From CBDBDZ01 sp965204215 (lineage in GTDB: Bacteria; Pseudomonadota; Gammaproteobacteria; Pseudomonadales; GM7GCV1), in NCBI GenBank assembly GCA_965204215.1, contig CBDBDZ010000014.1, positions 1,116,001-1,180,000 of the forward strand: 64,000 nt of DNA, written 5' to 3'. Positions within the stretch are counted from its first letter, which is position 1. Each line of letters begins with the position of its first letter. The notes beneath the pieces were generated by a model that worked only from the letters and a program-made list of their open reading frames with translations, had not been told where the DNA came from and searched no databases. Of the stretch, positions 58,539-64,000 are shown one piece after another. A program made the position numbers and the translations under genes.

Positions 58539-59282
58539 ATGAGACAAATAGTATTAGATACTGAAACGACAGGGCTTGAAACATCCAGCGGCCATAAAAT
58601 CATAGAAGTAGCTGCGGTAGAGCTGCAAAATAGACGATTGACAGGAGATACATATCACCGTTTAATTAACCCACAAAGGGAAATTGATGCAGAGTCTTAT
58701 AAAATACATAAAATCAGTAATGCACAGCTGGCGAATAAACCTTTGTTTGTAGATATTGCAGAGAGTTTCATTGAATATATTAAAGATAGCGAAGTGATTA
58801 TTCATAATGCGCCTTTTGATATTGGGTTTATCAACGAAGAACTTAAAGCCACGACTTTTAATAATTTTGAAACTTATACCAGCAATATTGTTGATTCTTT
58901 GGCAATGGCAAAACAACTGCGTCCAGGGCAGCGCAATAATTTAGACTCGCTTTGTCGGTACTATGACTTTGATATCAGTGAAAGAGAAGAATATGGACAT
59001 AATGCGTTGTTAGATTGCCGTTTGACTGCACAAGTTTTTTTAGCGATGACATCAGGACAAATGGGTTTTGACTTTGAACCCACCCAAAGGGCAGGTAGAG
59101 TAGCAATCAAAGATACAGAATTAACAATTGAGGGAAATCGCCTTCGAATAATTAAAGCTAGTGACGAGGAAATACGCCAGCATAATAAGGTGCTGGATGA
59201 TTTAGAGAGAGAACTGGATAAGGATGGTAAAATTCAGTCGGTTTGGAGGCGATTGGAATCGTCATCTGAAAACATACACTAG
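58539..59282 (+). CDS. dnaQ: DNA polymerase III epsilon subunit (proofreading exonuclease)
   Basis: A 247-residue protein with exonuclease motifs ExoI VLDTETTGLE (Asp7, Glu9), ExoII IIHNAPFDIGF and ExoIII YGHNALLDCRLTAQ (HxAxxD). The C-terminal tail binds the alpha subunit. It proofreads chromosomal replication. Confidence 0.96.
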   Translation: MRQIVLDTETTGLETSSGHKIIEVAAVELQNRRLTGDTYHRLINPQREIDAESYKIHKISNAQLANKPLFVDIAESFIEYIKDSEVIIHNAPFDIGFINEELKATTFNNFETYTSNIVDSLAMAKQLRPGQRNNLDSLCRYYDFDISEREEYGHNALLDCRLTAQVFLAMTSGQMGFDFEPTQRAGRVAIKDTELTIEGNRLRIIKASDEEIRQHNKVLDDLERELDKDGKIQSVWRRLESSSENIH

Positions 59283-59294
59283 CCAGGTATTGTA

Positions 59295-60353
59295 ATGATT
59301 GAAGATTTTATCGTGACATATAAGCAGTATTGGGAACTGATTATTTTTCTGTATATATTGGTTATTGCTATTGTCCAGTTTATTGCACTGCGTATTATTA
59401 AGTCGTTTATGGAACGAGCGGAACAAACACAGATAATATGGGATGATTTATTACTCAAATCCCTTAAAACGCCAGTGAGTTGGGGAGTGTGGATATTCGG
59501 GATTACTCATGCTGCACGACTTATTGCGCTAGTGACTGATGTCAACTGGAATGCAACAGTTATGACCATTCAGGAGAGCACATTAATTATCATTATTATT
59601 CTGGTATTAATGCGCTTTGTAGGGCAGATAAAATCACGCCTTAGTAACGGTCATTATATGAAAAAGCCAATGGACCAGACTACCGCGCAAATTGTTTGTA
59701 AATTGTTGCAATTCTCCATTTCAATTACTGGCGCATTGGTGATATTGCAAACGCTGGGCTATAGCGTATCAGGCGTATTAGCATTTGGCGGTGTAGGTGG
59801 TATTGCTATTGGTTTTGCCGCTAGAGACTTGCTCGCTAACTTTTTTGGGGCGTTAATGGTTTATTTAGATAAACCCTTCAAAATTGGAGAATGGATACGT
59901 TCCCCTGACAAAGAAGTCGAAGGTGTGGTAGAGGAAATTGGTTGGCGCTCTACCAAAATACGCACCTTTGATAAACGCATTCTCTTTGTGCCCAATTCGG
60001 TATTTAATCAAATATCGTTGGAAAACCCCTCCAGGATGAGCAACCGACGTATTTATGAAACCATTGGTATTCGCTACAGCGATATTGATAAAATGAGTAC
60101 TATTGTTGAGCAAGTGCAAAGTTACTTAAAAAATAATGAAGCGATTGATACGAGACAGACCCTTATTGTCAATTTTGATAAGTTTAATAACAGTTCTATC
60201 GACTTCTTTATTTATACCTTTACTAAAACGACCGATTGGGTTCTGTTTCATCAGATTAAACATCAAGTGCTGCTTGATATTGCAGGGATTATTAGTAGTA
60301 ATGGGGCTGAAATTGCCTTTCCAACGCGCACTGTCTTGTTAGAACAAGGATGA
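59295..60353 (+). CDS. MscS-family mechanosensitive channel
   Basis: A 352-residue protein with four or five N-terminal membrane helices. The pore helix and beta domain follow: VLAFGGVGGIAIGFAARDLLANFFGALMVYLDKPFKIGEWI. A C-terminal alpha/beta domain completes it. It is longer than E. coli MscS at the N-terminus (YnaI/YbdG-like). It releases solutes on hypo-osmotic shock. It starts 12 bases after dnaQ and overlaps the next gene by 4. Confidence 0.93.
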   Translation: MIEDFIVTYKQYWELIIFLYILVIAIVQFIALRIIKSFMERAEQTQIIWDDLLLKSLKTPVSWGVWIFGITHAARLIALVTDVNWNATVMTIQESTLIIIIILVLMRFVGQIKSRLSNGHYMKKPMDQTTAQIVCKLLQFSISITGALVILQTLGYSVSGVLAFGGVGGIAIGFAARDLLANFFGALMVYLDKPFKIGEWIRSPDKEVEGVVEEIGWRSTKIRTFDKRILFVPNSVFNQISLENPSRMSNRRIYETIGIRYSDIDKMSTIVEQVQSYLKNNEAIDTRQTLIVNFDKFNNSSIDFFIYTFTKTTDWVLFHQIKHQVLLDIAGIISSNGAEIAFPTRTVLLEQG

Positions 60354-61093
60354 GTCTGGCTTTTATCGGAGGGACTGGTTTTTCCAATTTGCCACTGCCT
60401 TTGCACAAACAACATATTGTAGATACAGACTATGATAAAAACCCGGTGACTATTCAAGAATACAAGTTGAATAATTTAAGCGTGTTGCTATTGCTGAGGC
60501 ATCAGTATGCACAACATCATTCCATTTCGCCCCATTTAATCAATTACAGGGCTAATATAGCTGCGTTAGATCAAATAAACTGTCAACAAATTGTAGCTTT
60601 CAATGCCGTTGGTAGTACAAGGGAAGACTACGCTGTTGGCAGTTGGGTAATACCCAATCAACTTATTGATTACACCTGGGGCAGGGAACACAGCTTTAGT
60701 AGTGTCGACAATAATTTTCATATTGCGTTTGCTGAACCTTTTGACCAGCAGTTATCAGCAACCTGCTATCAAACCCTGAAAGACCTGCAATACACTGTCA
60801 ATAATCACGCAGTGTATGCTTGTACTCAGGGGCCTCGCCTTGAAACGGCAGCGGAAGTTGAGCGTATCAAACGCGATGGAGCTGATATCATCGGAATGAC
60901 TGCGATGCCAGAGGCCGCACTGGCAAGGGAAAAATCTATCGCTTACAGCAGCATCTGTATGGTATTAAATTTGGCATCTGGAATAGGCGATATTGAAGTG
61001 ATGGAAAGCTTTGCCCGGACACAGGCAGAGCAACTATCGACACAAGCGCAAAAAATCATCTTTAGTCTCGCCAAAAAGTTGTTGCAATCCTAG
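60350..61093 (+). CDS. S-methyl-5'-thioinosine/thioadenosine phosphorylase
   Basis: A 247-residue nucleoside phosphorylase starting MSLAFIGGTGFSNLP. Conserved LLLRHQYAQHHSISPHLINYRANI, FNAVGST, TQGPRLETAAEVERIKRDGADIIGMTAMPEAALARE. The acidic/Asn differences from MTA phosphorylase and the gammaproteobacterial context suggest the MTIP type, which acts on methylthioinosine after deamination of MTA. Methionine-salvage role is inferred. Confidence 0.87.
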   Translation: MSLAFIGGTGFSNLPLPLHKQHIVDTDYDKNPVTIQEYKLNNLSVLLLLRHQYAQHHSISPHLINYRANIAALDQINCQQIVAFNAVGSTREDYAVGSWVIPNQLIDYTWGREHSFSSVDNNFHIAFAEPFDQQLSATCYQTLKDLQYTVNNHAVYACTQGPRLETAAEVERIKRDGADIIGMTAMPEAALAREKSIAYSSICMVLNLASGIGDIEVMESFARTQAEQLSTQAQKIIFSLAKKLLQS

Positions 61094-61113
61094 TCTTTAT
61101 TAAATAGTTAACC

Positions 61114-61119
61114 TATAAT
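61114..61119 (+). promoter_or_regulatory. -10 element of a candidate GAPDH promoter
   Basis: TATAAT at 61114-61119 followed by GCGCGG, 36 bases upstream of the GAPDH start. The sequence 17 bases upstream (TAGTCT) is a poor -35 match, so the promoter may be activator-dependent or extended. Confidence 0.5.
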
Positions 61120-61155
61120 GCGCGGCACTGATTACCAACTCACCAATAGGTATTT

Positions 61156-62628
61156 ATGAGCTACCAAACTATCGATAACAGACCAGTACCGCAAGACTTT
61201 TTTAAAGACTGGAAGCAGCGTGAAGCCTTGGCTGAGAACATGATTCCAATGATAGGAAGGCTCAGCCGAGAAAATAATGTTATCTGTTATATCTACGGTA
61301 AAAGTTTGGTTGATATTTCCGTAATAGACATCATGAAAGCTCATCGCGCTGTTCGTGAACTTGAGCATAACGAATTATCGGAATTTGAAACGCATCCTGT
61401 ATTGGGAGCTCTTTGTAAATTGAACCTGGGTCATGCCCATATTGACATTGGACGCATTGCGGTTAATTACATGCAAAATGGCAATGGGGAACCTATAGAA
61501 AACTTTGTTAGAGGACAAGTAGGTCAAGTGGCGGACAAGCCTTCAAAACCACTTGACAAACCTCAAGACGTAGTGCTTTACGGTTTTGGGCGCATTGGTC
61601 GATTAATGGCGAGAATTTTAATTGATAAGACTCGCGGCGGGGATCTGTTGCGTTTAAAAGCCATAGTGGTACGTAAAGGCAAAGCGCCTAGTGATTTGGA
61701 AAAACGTGCCAGCCTGTTATTGAGAGACTCGGTACATGGTCCATTTAACGGCACTATCCGCGTGATTCAAGATGAAAATTTGTTAGTCTGCAACGGTAAT
61801 CCGATTAAAGTGATTTACGCGAATAGTCCAAGCGAAGTCAATTACGAAGATTACGGTATCAATAACGCTATTATTGTCGATAACACTGGTGTTTGGCGCG
61901 ATAGAGCAGGTTTGTCACAGCACCTGGAATGTAAAGGTGCCAGCAAAGTATTACTGACAGCGCCAGGTAAAGGCGATTTAAAAAATATTGTAGCAGGTAT
62001 TAATTGTCATGACATTGAACCAGAAGACAGTATTATCTCTGCTGCATCATGTACGACCAATGCTATCGTTCCACCACTTAAGGTGCTTGACGAGAAATAC
62101 GGTATTGTTAAGGGACATGTAGAAACCGTTCATTCGTACACCAATGACCAAAATTTGATTGACAACTACCATTCTGCTGAACGCCGTGGGCGTGGCGCAC
62201 CACTAAATATGGTTATTACCGAAACAGGGGCAGCCAAAGCCGTTGTCAAGGCACTGCCTAAATTAGCTGGTAAGTTAAGCGGTAATGCCATACGTGTACC
62301 AACACCGAATGTTTCCATGGCAATTTTAAACTTGCAATTGATGAAAGCTACCACGCGTGATGAGCTGAATGAATTTATGCGTAAAATATCATTGCATTCA
62401 GACTATCGCAAACAGATAGATTTTAGCGAGTCGCCTGAAACTGTATCAAGTGATATTATCGGTTCTCGAACTGCTTGTGTGTTCGATGCCAGAGCTACCA
62501 TTGTCAACGGCAACAGTTGCGTATTATACATTTGGTACGACAACGAATACGGCTATAGCCATCAAGTTGGGCGAGTGCTTGAAGAAATGGTAGGTATTAA
62601 ATATATGCGTTACCCACTTGATTATTAA
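61156..62628 (+). CDS. Glyceraldehyde-3-phosphate dehydrogenase, long form
   Basis: A 490-residue GAPDH with a helical N-terminal extension of about 130 residues, typical of one gammaproteobacterial class. NAD-binding VVLYGFGRIGRLMARIL, catalytic Cys299 in SAASCTTNAIV, His in VHSYTNDQN, and YDNEYGYSHQV near the end. It interconverts glyceraldehyde-3-phosphate and 1,3-bisphosphoglycerate; the long form is often linked to gluconeogenesis. secD starts 6 bases after its stop. Confidence 0.94.
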   Translation: MSYQTIDNRPVPQDFFKDWKQREALAENMIPMIGRLSRENNVICYIYGKSLVDISVIDIMKAHRAVRELEHNELSEFETHPVLGALCKLNLGHAHIDIGRIAVNYMQNGNGEPIENFVRGQVGQVADKPSKPLDKPQDVVLYGFGRIGRLMARILIDKTRGGDLLRLKAIVVRKGKAPSDLEKRASLLLRDSVHGPFNGTIRVIQDENLLVCNGNPIKVIYANSPSEVNYEDYGINNAIIVDNTGVWRDRAGLSQHLECKGASKVLLTAPGKGDLKNIVAGINCHDIEPEDSIISAASCTTNAIVPPLKVLDEKYGIVKGHVETVHSYTNDQNLIDNYHSAERRGRGAPLNMVITETGAAKAVVKALPKLAGKLSGNAIRVPTPNVSMAILNLQLMKATTRDELNEFMRKISLHSDYRKQIDFSESPETVSSDIIGSRTACVFDARATIVNGNSCVLYIWYDNEYGYSHQVGRVLEEMVGIKYMRYPLDY

Positions 62629-62634
62629 GCTGAC

Positions 62635-64000
62635 ATGAATCGTTATCCTGTATGGAAATACATCGTTCTCGTATTCGCGATAGTTATAGGTATGATGTAT
62701 GCAGTACCTAATATTTATGCGCCAGACCCGGCGCTACAGATTGCAGGCAAAAGCAGTGGATTAGAGCTGCCACAGACTCTGATTAAACGTATAGAAGCAC
62801 GATTAACTCAAGAAAATATCGCTTATTTTGGTGTTAATTTGAGCGGTGATAAGCGGACGCTATTGTTGCGTTTTGAAGATGCGGATAAGCAGCTTGAGGC
62901 CAAATCTCTTATTCAATCGGTACTTGGCGATGATTTTGTAGTGGCACTTAATATGGCTAGTACCACGCCGAAATGGCTTCATTCCAAAGGCGCGCAATCA
63001 ATGAAATTAGGTTTGGATTTAAGCGGTGGTGTGCATTTTTTATTAGAAGTAGATACAGAAACAGTCATTCAATCGCGCTTGGAAGCGTTAAAAACCCAAA
63101 CACCAGCACTACTTAGGGAAAACAAAATTCGCTATCGCAATTTGGCGTTAAACGGCAATGAGGTGGAAGTTGCCTTTAGAACTGATGATGATAGAACTCG
63201 AGCTAAAAGCGTATTGCGCGAGCAATTTGGTGAAATTAGTATCCGCGAATTTGAAGCTGATAATTTATATTCTATTGGTATTGCTTATTTAGAGCAAGAT
63301 TTAAAAACTATTGAAGAGCGAGCAGTCTCTCAAAATATTACAGCGCTTCGTAACCGTGTTAATGAATTGGGTGTATCCGAACCGCTTGTTCAACGCCAAG
63401 GTAGAAATCGAATTATTGTGCAATTACCAGGCATACAGGACACCGCCGAAGCCAAGCGTATTATAGGTAAAACGGCAAATCTGGAATTCCGCCTGGAATA
63501 TAGTCCAGATAAACCCAAAGCGCGAGAGCGTTTTGACTTTAAAGATAGCAATGGGCCATACCCCAATGCCGATTTAGAGAAGGACATTATTGTCACTGGT
63601 GACTTTGTATCTGACGCGGCCACAGGGTTTGATGAAAATGGCGCACCTCAAGTCAGTATTACGCTGAATTCCGAAGGTGGTAAAAAAATGCATCGTTCAA
63701 CTCGCAACAATATTGGTAGACGTATGGGAATATTGTTTATTGAATATAAAAGTAAAATTATTGAATCGGTTAACGAGTCAGGTCAATTAGAGCAAAAAGT
63801 CGAGTCCTATGCTGAAAAATCCATTATCAGTTTGGCAACCATTCAAAGCGCACTGGGTGTCAACTTTAGAATCACAGGAGTTGGCTCGCAATCAGAAGCC
63901 TCTGAGCTTGCTCTGTTATTAAGAGCCGGTGCGCTGGCAGCACCTATGGTGTTTGTTGAAGAGCGTACAGTAGGGCCAAGTCTTGGCGCTAAAAATGTTA
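62635..64000 (+). CDS. secD: Protein translocase subunit SecD, partial
   Basis: Starts at ATG 62635 (MNRYPVWKYIVLVFAIVIGMMYAVPN) and stays open to the window end, giving 455 residues. N-terminal membrane helix, the conserved GLDLSGGVHFLLEVD (P1 head start), ALRNRVNELGVSEP and the LRAGALAAPMVFVEERTVGPSLG segment before the membrane helices. With SecF it uses proton motive force to pull exported proteins. No yajC precedes it, unlike the common tgt-yajC-secD order. Confidence 0.96.
   Translation, partial: MNRYPVWKYIVLVFAIVIGMMYAVPNIYAPDPALQIAGKSSGLELPQTLIKRIEARLTQENIAYFGVNLSGDKRTLLLRFEDADKQLEAKSLIQSVLGDDFVVALNMASTTPKWLHSKGAQSMKLGLDLSGGVHFLLEVDTETVIQSRLEALKTQTPALLRENKIRYRNLALNGNEVEVAFRTDDDRTRAKSVLREQFGEISIREFEADNLYSIGIAYLEQDLKTIEERAVSQNITALRNRVNELGVSEPLVQRQGRNRIIVQLPGIQDTAEAKRIIGKTANLEFRLEYSPDKPKARERFDFKDSNGPYPNADLEKDIIVTGDFVSDAATGFDENGAPQVSITLNSEGGKKMHRSTRNNIGRRMGILFIEYKSKIIESVNESGQLEQKVESYAEKSIISLATIQSALGVNFRITGVGSQSEASELALLLRAGALAAPMVFVEERTVGPSLGAKNV

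Overview
The window is AT-rich gammaproteobacterial chromosome. The evidence is gene order and protein type: rpmH-rnpA-yidD-yidC-mnmE, rplU-rpmA-obgE-proB, rph-pyrE, scpA-scpB-rluB, gloB-yafS-like-rnhA-dnaQ, glnD, a MaeB-type malic enzyme and the long (490 aa) GAPDH. The AT-rich coding and several small repeat families suggest a marine or host-associated lineage, possibly near the Cellvibrionales; that placement is inference. No rRNA operon, CRISPR array or recognisable oriC is present.

1-16.7 kb: one end of a Mu-like transposable prophage. Read on the minus strand from the repressor end it runs: S24-type repressor (divergent, plus strand), Ner-like protein, HTH protein, MuA transposase, MuB ATPase, small regulators, Gam, GemA, Mor, an accessory stretch, a lysis-like pair, then gp25/26/27, terminase, portal and gpF, which is cut by the window edge. 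The accessory stretch holds a C5 DNA methyltransferase and a DUF1643 gene. Each is bracketed by integron attC-like sites whose core sequences obey the cassette complementarity rule. The C-terminal third of the methyltransferase gene also appears to encode protein in a second frame.

16.7-46.7 kb: chromosomal housekeeping. It starts with tRNA-Met, then the rpmH-yidC-mnmE cluster, tRNA-Ile and tRNA-Ala. Next come a 2-oxoglutarate oxygenase, small enzymes, L21 (with a long lysine/alanine-rich tail) and L27, Obg and ProB. Two transporters, a hybrid sensor kinase and malic enzyme follow, then nucleotide metabolism, Mrp, RluB, ScpA/B, GlnD, endonuclease III and a thiolase/SDR pair. A 135-149 bp inverted-repeat element (MITE-like) occurs four times, with a fifth diverged relative.

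46.7-55.1 kb: a class II microcin-type bacteriocin locus on the minus strand. It has two double-glycine leader precursors, a family of four-helix membrane proteins (candidate immunity proteins), small two-helix proteins, an HlyD-type adaptor and an ABC transporter with a C39 peptidase domain. About 2.2 kb is duplicated in tandem. The two copies are nearly identical in the distal genes but strongly diverged in the mature peptide and the adjacent immunity candidate. One copy is interrupted by an IS30-family element, and the other preserves the empty site.

55.2-64 kb: a glycosyltransferase, gloB, a YafS-like methyltransferase, rnhA, dnaQ, a MscS channel, a methylthio-nucleoside phosphorylase, GAPDH and the start of secD.
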